Assembly: GCF_024609245.1 (NCBI RefSeq)
Contig: NZ_JANJYH010000002.1
Coordinates: 492,357 to 556,356, forward strand
DNA length: 64,000 bases
Origin: Haloarchaeobius sp. FL176
Lineage (GTDB): Archaea > Halobacteriota > Halobacteria > Halobacteriales > Natrialbaceae
Direction: 5' to 3'
Shown: positions 8,829 to 17,990 of the stretch, one piece after another
Layout of the letters: every line of letters begins with the position of its first letter
How positions within the stretch are numbered: position 1 is the stretch's first letter
Notes under the pieces: generated by a model
What the model was told of the DNA's origin: nothing
The model's input: the letters and a program-made list of their open reading frames with translations, nothing else
The model's database searches: none
Position numbers and translations under genes: made by a program

Positions 8829-11279
8829 ATGGAGTTTCTCGACGACGAGCGGGGGGTGAGCGTCCAGGTGGGCGCAGTGATTCTGCTCGCATTCGTCGTC
8901 ATCGCGATCTCGACCTACCAGGTGCAGGTCGTCCCGAACCAGAACGAGGAGGTCGAGGTCAACCACAACCGCGAGGTCCAGGAACGCATGCAGGACCTCC
9001 GCGACACCGTCGGTACGGTGCCGGCGCGGGGTGTCGGCGGCTCGGTCGCCGTCCCGCTCGGCACGCGCTACCCGGCTCGGAGCATCTTCGTGAACCCACC
9101 GCCACCGACGGGCCTGTTGCAAACCGTCGGGACGACGAACGGGTCGGTCGGGTTCACCGTCGACAACGCCTCGGCACTCGACGGCGAAACTGCGGACTAC
9201 TGGAACGGCACCGCTCGCTCCTTCTCGACCGGTGCCATCGTCTACGAACCGCGCTACAACGTCTACCAGAGCGCGCCGACGACGGTGTACGAGAACTCGC
9301 TGGCGTACAACCGCTTCCGGACCGCGAACATCACGCTGACACAGCAGGACGTGTTCGACGGGAACCGCATCACGCTCACCGCGCTCGACGGCGAGGTCCG
9401 GCAGGAAGGCCGGACTGCATCACTGACAGTCCGGTCGGCGACGAACGAACCACGCACCGTCACCGTCGAGGGCAACGCCAGCGACCCAGTCACGGTGACG
9501 ATTCCGACCACGCTGTCTGACGACGAGTGGGAACGCATTCTCGAAGAATCGGGCCAGTACGACCAGGCACGGACGGACCCGAACGCGAACGTCACTGACG
9601 TCGATCTGGTCCGTCAGCTCAGCACCGACGGGGCCGTCCCGCTCTTTCTCGTCACCTTCGAGCTCGAACCCGGGACCTACCGCCTGCGACTCGCGAAAGC
9701 CGGCGTCGGGACCGGAGTCACACCCGTCGACGGCGGCTCCTACCTGACCACGCCCGAGAGTACGTCTCGAAGCGTCCCGGCCGGTGGGAGCGAGACGCTC
9801 ACCGTCGAGGTCCGCGACCAGTTCAACGGCGCACAGAGCGGCGTGGAGGTCGCGGCGAGCGTCGACGGTGACGGCTCGCTCCAGGGCGGCGGCACGGAAC
9901 GGACCGGCGACGACGGTCGCGCACGGTTCACGTACGACGCTCCCTCCAGCAGCAGCTCCGCGACCGTGACGGTGAACCTCTCGACGGGTGCGAACCGCTC
10001 CCAGCAGGTCGAGTTCGACCTCACGGTGACCGCGAGCGGGGGCGGGGGCAGTGGGAACGGCGCGTACAACGTCACGTGGCACGACCCCGAAAACCGGACC
10101 GCCTCCGGTACCGCGACGGTCAATTGCTCGCCGCGTGGCCAGTGCACCATTCAGGGCAACGGCGAGTCCGCCGTCGACCTCCCGATGGTCATGTTCACCG
10201 ACCCCGTCGCCGACGGTGCCAGCGTCACCTACTCCGTGAGCAACAGCACGGTCGGGAACTTCTCGCCGACCAGCGGGACGACGAACAGCACCGGAGAGGA
10301 CCAGACGACGCTGACAGTGAGTCAGAACGGGACGGTGACGACGTACGTGACGAGCGGTGCGGGCGGTGATCGGGTAGAGTTCACCGTTGCAGGCGTGGCA
10401 GGCGGCCCGGATTTCCAACCGGGAATCGTCTACACTACGCCATCCGATCAGTACCTCAGAAGTGTCGGACAGAACGGTGTAATTAGATCCTACGACTCCG
10501 CAGTTACTGGCTCGGTCTCTGCAGTCGGAGCGATGGAAGTCGACTTCGATGGCGATGGGAGAGAAGAGATTCCCTTCGTCGATGAGAACAGTAATCTCAA
10601 ATTAATCGACATTGAGGGGGAGACACAGACTCTCATCGGCGGGTCGACTTTCGGACCGGGTTACACCCAGACCAGATTAGGCGTAGGGACCTACCGTGGT
10701 ACCGGCCCATACGTCTTCTTTGTCGACGGCAATAACGAACTCCGTACCGTCGACAGTGCAGGAAACTTGGGAACAGTTTATCGAGATCCGACCAAAAACA
10801 ATCCAAAGCCGATTACGGTTGCAAGCGTTGGGGGGACAGGTGACATAGATGGTGATGGACAGAACGAAATCACAGTCGTTGGGAGTAACAACGACAAACT
10901 CGGATGGGTTGATCCGAACGGCCAAGAGAACCAGCTTCAGGAACGTAATACCAAACCGACATCGGCGAACTCGATAAGCGATCCTGCGGATTTCATCGGG
11001 GCTGATGGGACCGTTGAGTTCGTCGTCAGAAAGGGAGCGAACAGCGTGTACACGGTGAACGCCACCGACGGTTTCTCGTTCACTACTGCTAATTCCTCCA
11101 TTGCAGACGGTCCCCCGCTTGCGACAGTCGACATAGTTGGAGCTGCAACCGAAGAAGTGATTTACATCGACCAGAGCGGTTACCTCCGGTATATTACTGC
11201 GTCCGGAACCGAAGGCTACGTTCGAGATGATGATGGGAACCGAATCGGGGTAAATCAAGGTACCAGTGGGGTGGCATGA
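8829..11279 (+). CDS. Large surface protein with pilin-like N-terminus, Ig-like region and FG-GAP-like C-terminal repeats
   Basis: 816 aa. The start at 8829 is chosen because ERGVSVQVGAVILLAFVV (residues 7-24) closely resembles the H-domain of haloarchaeal type IV pilins, and a TATA-like patch (about 8790-8803) fits a leaderless transcript. Then come the motif VVPNQNEEVEVNHN shared with the next gene, a beta-rich extracellular region with a Big-1-like segment (about 320-420), and from about residue 527 a C-terminal part with two DxDxDG calcium-loop motifs (DFDGDGREE and DIDGDGQNE) typical of FG-GAP/VCBS propellers. That last part is clearly lower in GC than the rest. Function unknown; likely cell-surface anchored. 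Confidence 0.75.
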   Translation: MEFLDDERGVSVQVGAVILLAFVVIAISTYQVQVVPNQNEEVEVNHNREVQERMQDLRDTVGTVPARGVGGSVAVPLGTRYPARSIFVNPPPPTGLLQTVGTTNGSVGFTVDNASALDGETADYWNGTARSFSTGAIVYEPRYNVYQSAPTTVYENSLAYNRFRTANITLTQQDVFDGNRITLTALDGEVRQEGRTASLTVRSATNEPRTVTVEGNASDPVTVTIPTTLSDDEWERILEESGQYDQARTDPNANVTDVDLVRQLSTDGAVPLFLVTFELEPGTYRLRLAKAGVGTGVTPVDGGSYLTTPESTSRSVPAGGSETLTVEVRDQFNGAQSGVEVAASVDGDGSLQGGGTERTGDDGRARFTYDAPSSSSSATVTVNLSTGANRSQQVEFDLTVTASGGGGSGNGAYNVTWHDPENRTASGTATVNCSPRGQCTIQGNGESAVDLPMVMFTDPVADGASVTYSVSNSTVGNFSPTSGTTNSTGEDQTTLTVSQNGTVTTYVTSGAGGDRVEFTVAGVAGGPDFQPGIVYTTPSDQYLRSVGQNGVIRSYDSAVTGSVSAVGAMEVDFDGDGREEIPFVDENSNLKLIDIEGETQTLIGGSTFGPGYTQTRLGVGTYRGTGPYVFFVDGNNELRTVDSAGNLGTVYRDPTKNNPKPITVASVGGTGDIDGDGQNEITVVGSNNDKLGWVDPNGQENQLQERNTKPTSANSISDPADFIGADGTVEFVVRKGANSVYTVNATDGFSFTTANSSIADGPPLATVDIVGAATEEVIYIDQSGYLRYITASGTEGYVRDDDGNRIGVNQGTSGVA

Positions 11280-14200
11280 CGTGGATAAAGTTCGGTCTCA
11301 CAGGAGTACCGGCCCCGACCGCTCCCAATCGACCGTCGTTGCGGTCGTCCTCCTCTTCGGCTTTCTCATCCTCGCGGTGACGGCGTGGCAGGTGAGCGTC
11401 GTCCCCGCACAGAACGAGGAGGTCGAGTACGGTCACAATCAGGAGGTCCACGAACAGATGCAGGAGCTCCGCAGCCGGATGGTCTCGGCGAGCGCCGGTG
11501 GGCGGGGCGGCAGCGTCGCCATCCCGCTGGGGACGACGTACCCGGACCGGACGATCTACCGGAACCCGCAGCCGCCGGTCGGCCAGCTGCGGACGGTCTC
11601 GGGAGGTGGCGTAGTCACGATGAACGTGTCCAACGCGACGCCGGTCGACGGCGAGACGGCCGACTTCTGGGGGACCGAGCTGAGCTACGACACCGCGCTG
11701 GTCACCTACCGGCCGGGGTACCACGAGTACGAGGGCGCGCCGAGGACCGTGCTGGACAACACGCTCCTGTACGACCGGTACGACTCGACCACCCTGGTCC
11801 GTTCGCCGCAGTCGCTCGTCGATGGGAAGCGGCTCTCGTTGCTGGTCGCGTCGGGGAACGTGAGCGAGACGCGGTCCGGCGTCACCGCCGACCTCTCGCT
11901 CCAGGTGACGCCGACGAGCAGTTCGACGAACACCGTCCGGGTCGAGAACGACTCCGGGCCGGTGACCCTGACGGTGACCTCCTACCGGTCTGCCGAGTTC
12001 TGGAACGAGACGCTGGCCGCGGACGGCCAGCTCGAGAAGGACGGCGGCTACGTCGCGGGCGTGGTGAACGGGAGCACGCTCACCGCGCCCGACGGCGAGC
12101 CGCTCCACCGGGTCGGTATCACGCTCGTCGCGAACGAGACGTACACGGTGCAGACGACGCAGGTCAACCTCGGGACGGCGTCGGAGCCAGACCCGAGTCC
12201 CCCCGAGCCGGCGTACGTGACCGTCGTCGATGGGAGTGGGGGAACGGTTGAGGCCGGCTCGTCGCGAGAGTTCACAATCGAGGTCCGCGACCGGTACAAC
12301 AACCCGGTTCCGGGCTCGACGGTGAACCTCTCGGTCGACGGCAGCCGGGGCGACCTGACGGTCGACGGGACCTCCAAGGGCGAGTTCGACGACCTGGTGG
12401 TCGGCGACGACGGTCGGGTGACGGTCCGGTACGACGCGCCGGACTCGGTGACGACGGCGACCGACGTGACGGTGAACGTGAGCCTCGACGCGGACCCCCA
12501 GAGTGGCTTCGACCCGAGCGCACCGCTGAACGCGACGGTCGAGACGACCGTCACCCCCGGGGGCGGTGGCAGCGGTAGCGGCGGCGGGAGTGGTGGTGTG
12601 TACACCGTCGAGTGGGACCGCAACAGCACGGTCACGGTCGACAGGACGGCCTCCCCGACGCGGAACTTCACCGCCCGCATCGTCGAGGGGCTGGCGAACC
12701 AGCCGGTCGAGTTCAGCGTGAACGACACGGGCGTCGCGACCATCACGAGCGCCGACGGGCAGACCAACACCTCGGGTGCGGCCGACGCGGCGTTCGACTT
12801 CCAGAGCGACGGCACCTTCCTCGCGTACGTCACGAGCGGGGGCAGCGGCGACCGACTGGTCGTCGAGGTCGTCAGCGGCGCGCTCTCGCCGCTCGTCTGG
12901 CAGACCGCCGCGGACTGGGACGCCGCGACGAGCGAGGAGGGCGTCGTCCACGCTGACCGCGGCGACCACGACGCGGGTGCGGTCCAGTTGGGCTATCCGA
13001 CCAGTGGGTCGGGGCTCGTACTGTACTATCCGTTCGACGAGAATACCGGCTCGACGGCCGCCGACGCAAGTGGGGGCAACGACGGGACCGTCGACGGCGC
13101 GACACAGGGCGTTCCGGGCGTGTTGAACACCTCGGCGTACAGCTTCGATGGCCTCGACAACTCGGTGCAGGCCCCGACGGACCTCTCGTCGTCACTCGGC
13201 GACAGTGGGACGGTGTCGGCCTGGATCAAGACCACTCAGAGTGGAGACGACACGATGTGGCAGGCTCCGGGCATCACCGGCGTCGAGAGCAACGGCGACG
13301 GGAACGACGTGTTCTACGGCTGGATCGACGCCTCGGGCAACATCGGTGTCCAGGCCGGTGACAACGAGAGTGCGCAGAGCACTACGGAGATCAACGACGG
13401 CACCTGGCACCACGTCGTGCTCGTCCGGAACGCGAACACCGGTGAGACGCGGGTGTACGTCGACGGAGTGCTGGAAGACACCGCGACATCCGACAAGGGG
13501 GCGAAGACGAGTTCGTTCTCGGGTATCGGCGTCATCGAGGACACCGGCAGCTCGCCGGAGTACCTCGACGGTCGGCTCGACGACGTACGCCTCTACGACC
13601 GTGCGCTCACCAACGCCGAGGCGCTGGCGCTGTACGAGACGACCCGGAACGGCAGCATCACGACCGCCGAGAAGACTACCCCGGTCACGGTCGACCCGCG
13701 CACCATCCGGCTGGAGAACGTCACTGCCGACGTGCCTCCGGGAACGAGCCTCACCACCTACGTCGAGTCGGACCCCGAGGACGACGGGACGTGGAACCGG
13801 AGCGACCCGGTCTCAATCGTCGACGGACAGCAGTCCTACGCTGTCGGCGACGGGAACTTCGGCACGTCGAGTGACCGGTTCCGCGTCGTCGTCGAACTCA
13901 ACACGACCGCGCCGGCACAGAGCCCGTGTCTCGCCGGGCTGACCCTCGAACCCGACGGGGCGAGCGGCGTGGCCGTCGTTGGCGACTGCCCAACGTACGA
14001 CGGCGGAGGCACGCAGCCGACCGCGTCGTTCACCGCAACGCCGTCGAGCCCGACCACGGGTGACACGCTCTCGGTCGACGGGTCCGGCTCCACGGACGTC
14101 GATGGCTCGGTCAGCAGCTACGAGTGGACGTTCGGTGACGGCACCACCGCGACCGGTGCGACGGCGAGTCACTCCTACAGCCAGCCCGGCACGTACACGG

Positions 14201-15510
14201 TCACGCTCACGGTCACCGACGGCGACGGCCTGACCGACACCACGACCCGTACGGTGACGGTCCGCCCCGCCGCGCTGCTGACCGCCGTCCAGCCGAACCC
14301 CGACGCGCTTGGCGATAGCGACGGCGAGTTCATCGCCGTCGAGGTCGACGGCCCGCTCAACACGACGGACTGGGTCGTCCGCGACGACGAGAACGGGACT
14401 GGCGAGACGAGCGCCGAGTTCCCGGCGACGACGAACGGCACGGTCTGGTTCGTCCGGAACACCACCGCGTTCGAGAACCAGTGGTCCGTCCCGGCGGACG
14501 TGACGCTCGTTGAGTTCGACCCCGGTAAAACCGGAGTGCTTGCGAATACAGCCGGCGAGCCGCTGGAACTCGTCAACACCTCCAGCGGGCGGGTGCTCGA
14601 CGAGTTCGCCTACGGCTCCGCGAGCACGAGCAACGGCTGGAGCTACACCTACAGCAACACGACCGCCGTCGCGGTCCGCGACAGCAACGGGAGCGGTTGG
14701 TACGTCGACACGGACGACCCGAGCGACTGGTCGGACGTCGCCGAGACGGCGTTCTTCGACCCCGCACCGAACGCGTCGTTCGACTACGCGCCGGAGACTG
14801 TCCACTCGAACGAGTCGGCTACCTTCGACGGATCCGGGAGTACGGTCGCCGGCGCCGGGAGTTACGAGTGGGAGTTCGGTGACGGGACGACCGCGACAGG
14901 TCAGAGCGTCAGTCACAGCTTCGACTCTCCCGGTACCTACACGGTGTCGCTCACCGTCACCGACGCCAACGGCGCGACGGATACCACGACCCGTACCGTG
15001 AACGTCGGTGGGCCGGTCAGAGACGGCGACGCTGAGACGCTGACCGGTGGTACGGCCGACTCCGTCGTCACGCTCTCGCTCGCGAACAACGCCTCGACCG
15101 ACTTCGACGTGACTGGCATTAGCGTGGAAGCGACGGGTAACTCGACGCAGTTGCGGGAGCCGTGCTACACGCTCGGCGGGGGCTACGAAGCGAGAGAAGT
15201 CATGATCGACCAGAACTTCAGCAACGGGTTCACCGACCCGAACGACGGGTACGCAGCGCAGTTCGAGATCGATTTAATCGGGTGCCTCTCCGACGGGTTC
15301 ACCCACGGAAATAAAATCAACGAGACCAGCGCATCCGACTGGAACACCCCGGTCGTCCCGGCTGGGCAGAACACGAGCGTCTTGCTCGTCGAGTTCCAGG
15401 ATGGATTTGACAATCCGGTCAGCATGGCCGGGGAAGAGGTCACTGTCACCGTCACCGTCGAGTACGCCGACGGGACCACCGATACGGAGACGTTTACCTA
15501 CACCCTCTGA
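11266..15510 (+). CDS. Giant modular surface protein: pilin-like N-terminus, Ig-like, LamG, PKD, lamin-tail-like, PKD domains
   Basis: 1414 aa from GTG 11266; an in-frame GTG at 11281 would shorten it by 5 residues. The first choice overlaps the previous gene by 14 bases, suggesting translational coupling. An N-terminal hydrophobic segment (VVAVVLLFGFLILAVTAW) is followed by VVPAQNEEVEYGHN, as in the upstream protein. Domains in order: Ig-like region with Big-1 features (about 330-430); LamG/concanavalin-like domain (about 580-800, LVLYYPFDENTG... DDVRLYDRALTNAEA); PKD (about 915-1002); lamin-tail-like domain (about 1003-1158); second PKD (about 1165-1248); unique C-terminus. Probably a cell-surface adhesin or glycan-binding protein; that role is inferred. 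Confidence 0.8.
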   Translation: MGWHDVDKVRSHRSTGPDRSQSTVVAVVLLFGFLILAVTAWQVSVVPAQNEEVEYGHNQEVHEQMQELRSRMVSASAGGRGGSVAIPLGTTYPDRTIYRNPQPPVGQLRTVSGGGVVTMNVSNATPVDGETADFWGTELSYDTALVTYRPGYHEYEGAPRTVLDNTLLYDRYDSTTLVRSPQSLVDGKRLSLLVASGNVSETRSGVTADLSLQVTPTSSSTNTVRVENDSGPVTLTVTSYRSAEFWNETLAADGQLEKDGGYVAGVVNGSTLTAPDGEPLHRVGITLVANETYTVQTTQVNLGTASEPDPSPPEPAYVTVVDGSGGTVEAGSSREFTIEVRDRYNNPVPGSTVNLSVDGSRGDLTVDGTSKGEFDDLVVGDDGRVTVRYDAPDSVTTATDVTVNVSLDADPQSGFDPSAPLNATVETTVTPGGGGSGSGGGSGGVYTVEWDRNSTVTVDRTASPTRNFTARIVEGLANQPVEFSVNDTGVATITSADGQTNTSGAADAAFDFQSDGTFLAYVTSGGSGDRLVVEVVSGALSPLVWQTAADWDAATSEEGVVHADRGDHDAGAVQLGYPTSGSGLVLYYPFDENTGSTAADASGGNDGTVDGATQGVPGVLNTSAYSFDGLDNSVQAPTDLSSSLGDSGTVSAWIKTTQSGDDTMWQAPGITGVESNGDGNDVFYGWIDASGNIGVQAGDNESAQSTTEINDGTWHHVVLVRNANTGETRVYVDGVLEDTATSDKGAKTSSFSGIGVIEDTGSSPEYLDGRLDDVRLYDRALTNAEALALYETTRNGSITTAEKTTPVTVDPRTIRLENVTADVPPGTSLTTYVESDPEDDGTWNRSDPVSIVDGQQSYAVGDGNFGTSSDRFRVVVELNTTAPAQSPCLAGLTLEPDGASGVAVVGDCPTYDGGGTQPTASFTATPSSPTTGDTLSVDGSGSTDVDGSVSSYEWTFGDGTTATGATASHSYSQPGTYTVTLTVTDGDGLTDTTTRTVTVRPAALLTAVQPNPDALGDSDGEFIAVEVDGPLNTTDWVVRDDENGTGETSAEFPATTNGTVWFVRNTTAFENQWSVPADVTLVEFDPGKTGVLANTAGEPLELVNTSSGRVLDEFAYGSASTSNGWSYTYSNTTAVAVRDSNGSGWYVDTDDPSDWSDVAETAFFDPAPNASFDYAPETVHSNESATFDGSGSTVAGAGSYEWEFGDGTTATGQSVSHSFDSPGTYTVSLTVTDANGATDTTTRTVNVGGPVRDGDAETLTGGTADSVVTLSLANNASTDFDVTGISVEATGNSTQLREPCYTLGGGYEAREVMIDQNFSNGFTDPNDGYAAQFEIDLIGCLSDGFTHGNKINETSASDWNTPVVPAGQNTSVLLVEFQDGFDNPVSMAGEEVTVTVTVEYADGTTDTETFTYTL

Positions 15511-15525
15511 TTTTCGACGACCGTC

Positions 15526-15534
15526 GAAATATTC
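15526..15534 (+). promoter_or_regulatory. Possible TATA box of the HMG-CoA synthase gene
   Basis: GAAATATTC lies about 40 bases before the ATG at 15574, inside the short spacer after the giant surface protein gene. Spacing predicts a leader of roughly 15 bases. A small inverted repeat (CGACGACCGTCG) sits just upstream and could be an operator; both calls are tentative. Confidence 0.4.
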
Positions 15535-15573
15535 ATCGACACCCACAAATACCAGGTCGACTGAGTGTGGCCT

Positions 15574-16911
15574 ATGACAGCAGTCGGTATCGACGCGGTC
15601 GAAGTCTGGACTGGAAACCTGAAACTCGACCTGGCGGAGACGTTCGCTCCGGAGAAGGGCGACGACCCGGAGAAGTACACGAAAGGTCTCGGCCTCCGAG
15701 CGTCCTCGTTCCCCGACTCCTACGAGGACATCGTGACGATGGGGGCGAACGCGGCGAAGCGCCTGATGGACCGGAAGGGGCTAACGCCCGACGACATCGG
15801 CCGCATCGACGTGGCCACCGAGTCGAGCTTCGACAACTCCAAGCCGATCTCGACGTACATCGCGGGCTGTCTCGAGCAGGTGTACGACGGGGACTTCCAC
15901 CACGCGAACAAGGGCGAGCGGAAGTTCGCCTGCATCGCGGGCACCCAGAGCGTCGACGACGCGTACAACTGGATCCGCGCGGGCCGGAACCGCGGCCGGA
16001 GCGCTATCGTCGTCGCGACCGACACGGCGCTGTACGCTCGCGGCGACGCGGGCGAGGCGACCCAGGGTGCGGGTGCGGTCGCGCTGCTCATCAGCGAGGA
16101 CCCAGACCTCGTCGAGATCTCGACCCATCAGGGCTACGGGAGCGCCGACGAGACGGACTTCCTGAAGCCGAACCAGCAGTTCCCGAGCGTCGACGGCAAG
16201 CGCTCCGTGCAGGTGTACCTCGCCCGGATGCGCGAGGCGCTGGAGGACTACGAGAGCGTCGCCGGCGACGTACACATCGACGACTTCGTCTACGCGCCGT
16301 TCCACACGCCGTTCCCGGGGATGGTCCGGAAGGCGGCCGCACTCGCCTACCGTCACGTCACCCGCGACACGGGCGTCGAGGAGGAACTCGCGGAGGGCAT
16401 CGGCCGCCAGCCCCGTCGCGAGAGCTTCGACGACGACGCCCAGTACGAGGAGGCCGTCCGCGAGTACATGGACGCGCTGAAGGAGACCGGGCGGTACCAG
16501 GACTGGTACGCGGCGGCGGTCGACCCGACGCTCTCGATCGCGCGCGACGTCGGCAACTGGTACACCGCGTCGGTCCACCTGGCGCGGGTCTCCGCCCTGA
16601 AGACCGCGCTGGAGGCCGACCGTGACGTCACCGGCGAGTCGATGCTCGTCGCGTCTTACGGCTCGGGCGCGCAGGCGGAGATCCACGGCGAGACCGTTCA
16701 GGACGGTTGGGCGGAGGAGATAGCCGCACTGAACATCGACGAACAGGTCGCCGACCGGTACGACCTCTCGTGGGCGGAGTACGAGGAGGTCCACGACCGA
16801 CACAACCACGACATGGACTCAGAACTGGAGGAGTTCACCGCGCCCGAAGCGGAGTTCGTCTTCGACGGCTGGGGCCGGATGGGCGAGCGGAAGTACACGT
16901 ACGTCGAGTGA
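15574..16911 (+). CDS. hmgS: Hydroxymethylglutaryl-CoA synthase (bacterial/eukaryotic type)
   Basis: 445 aa. Condenses acetyl-CoA with acetoacetyl-CoA to HMG-CoA, the second step of the mevalonate pathway that feeds archaeal ether-lipid isoprenoids. The catalytic Glu83 (ATESSFDNSK), nucleophile Cys120 (FACIAGTQS) and His in APFHTPFPGM are all present. Length and motifs match the bacterial/eukaryotic-type enzyme used by haloarchaea rather than the shorter HMGS of other archaea. The ATG at 15574 gives MTAVGIDAVE, the usual beginning; an ATG 9 bases upstream is less likely. A convergent regulator gene follows after 272 bp. Confidence 0.95.
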   Translation: MTAVGIDAVEVWTGNLKLDLAETFAPEKGDDPEKYTKGLGLRASSFPDSYEDIVTMGANAAKRLMDRKGLTPDDIGRIDVATESSFDNSKPISTYIAGCLEQVYDGDFHHANKGERKFACIAGTQSVDDAYNWIRAGRNRGRSAIVVATDTALYARGDAGEATQGAGAVALLISEDPDLVEISTHQGYGSADETDFLKPNQQFPSVDGKRSVQVYLARMREALEDYESVAGDVHIDDFVYAPFHTPFPGMVRKAAALAYRHVTRDTGVEEELAEGIGRQPRRESFDDDAQYEEAVREYMDALKETGRYQDWYAAAVDPTLSIARDVGNWYTASVHLARVSALKTALEADRDVTGESMLVASYGSGAQAEIHGETVQDGWAEEIAALNIDEQVADRYDLSWAEYEEVHDRHNHDMDSELEEFTAPEAEFVFDGWGRMGERKYTYVE

Positions 16912-17183
16912 GCGAACGAGTGCGGCCGGTCGCGGTGGTGGCGGCCGGTCGCGTCAGCAGGGAACCCAGTCGGAACCGGTGGAGGCTGTCTGCGGGCGGT
17001 GGAGTCGGAGCCGGCCGGGGGTGGGCAGGGGATGGGCAGGGGCCGGCACCGACTTCGGGTGGGGTCGATGGATGGCGACGGTGGGTTGCGGGGTGGGCGG
17101 CCGTCGCCACTCTATCCTGTGGCCGGGACACATAAAAATCGGACCGCAGGTTTTCTGACTCGGAAACAGTGGTCCGAGCGGAG
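16912..17183. other. 272-bp spacer between convergent genes hmgS and the HTH regulator
   Basis: No gene recognised. The left half is extremely G-rich with a direct repeat of GCGGCCGGTCGCG (about 16921-16955). A short AT-rich patch (CACATAAAAATCGG, about 17129-17142) may mark transcript ends from one or both sides. Confidence 0.5.
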
Positions 17184-17891
17184 CTACGGCAGCGACGCGA
17201 GCGACTCCAGCATCTCCTCGGTCGAGGCGTTCGTCACGGCCAGCGAGAAGCCGTCGGCGCGCGCGAGCTTCGGCGCGTGCTCCCAGAGGTCCGCTTCCTC
17301 GATGCCGTGGAGGATGACGGCGTTCGGGGTGGGGGTGACGACGCGCATCGCGACCAGCGGCGATTCGCCACGGGTGATCTCGGTGAACACGAGCGCCCGC
17401 GAGGTCGACTGGCCGTAGAGACGGTAGAACTCCTCGGAGGAGAGACGCGTGATGGCCGCGATGGAGTCGATGACGGTGTGGCCGGAGACGCTGGTCGCGT
17501 GGCCCGACTGCACCTCGGTCGCGTCGATGGCGTCGTACAGCCGGGAGAGGGAGACGGTCGTCGGGTACTCCCGCAGGTCGCGGACGATGTCGCTCTCGAA
17601 GCCCGCGGAGAGCACGCGGGCGTACTGGCGGATGTGGTCGCCGCCGCGCGACTCGTCGATGGTCAGCAGTGCCTCGACGATGCGGCTCACGACGCCGATG
17701 CCGGGGTTCTCGCGTCGGCCGCTCTCGTAGTCCGAGATGACCGAGGACGAGACGTCCAGTTCGGCCGCGAGGTTCGTCTGGGAGACGTCGAAGTCGGTGC
17801 GCCACTTCCGCAGGGTCGAGCCGGGGTCTTCCGAGAGTGTGACCTCGCCGGCGATCTTCGTCGCCAGCTGTCGGCGTGGGCTGTCGCTCAT
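17184..17891 (-). CDS. Helix-turn-helix transcriptional regulator (COG1709-like, Xre-type HTH)
   Basis: 235 aa from the ATG at 17891; the frame stays open further upstream but that part has no coding character. An Xre-type helix-turn-helix lies at about residues 28-65 (LRKWRTDFDVSQTNLAAELD then SSSVISDYESGRR). The C-terminal about 130 residues form the conserved effector-like domain found in archaeal COG1709 regulators (STSRALVFTEITRGESPLVA). A role in controlling its convergent neighbour hmgS is possible but unproven. It is divergent from the membrane hydrolase gene at 17991, sharing a 99-bp promoter spacer. Confidence 0.8.
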   Translation of the reverse strand: MSDSPRRQLATKIAGEVTLSEDPGSTLRKWRTDFDVSQTNLAAELDVSSSVISDYESGRRENPGIGVVSRIVEALLTIDESRGGDHIRQYARVLSAGFESDIVRDLREYPTTVSLSRLYDAIDATEVQSGHATSVSGHTVIDSIAAITRLSSEEFYRLYGQSTSRALVFTEITRGESPLVAMRVVTPTPNAVILHGIEEADLWEHAPKLARADGFSLAVTNASTEEMLESLASLP

Positions 17892-17990
17892 CGTCCGGTG
17901 GTGGCGGACGCGGCGCAAAAACGTATCGAAAGCCCCCTTCGACAGGTGACGAACCCGAAGGGTTTTGCTCCGAGCGACGATGCCTCCCGT

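Noticed and set aside
16912..17183. CRISPR-like repeat in the G-rich spacer after hmgS
   Set aside because: Only two imperfect copies of a 13-base GC-rich word; no regular spacing. No CRISPR array was seen anywhere in the window.
17169..17990. Upstream extension of the membrane hydrolase gene
   Set aside because: The frame is open for 274 extra codons but runs antisense to the HTH regulator; the ATG at 17991 gives a normal family N-terminus.
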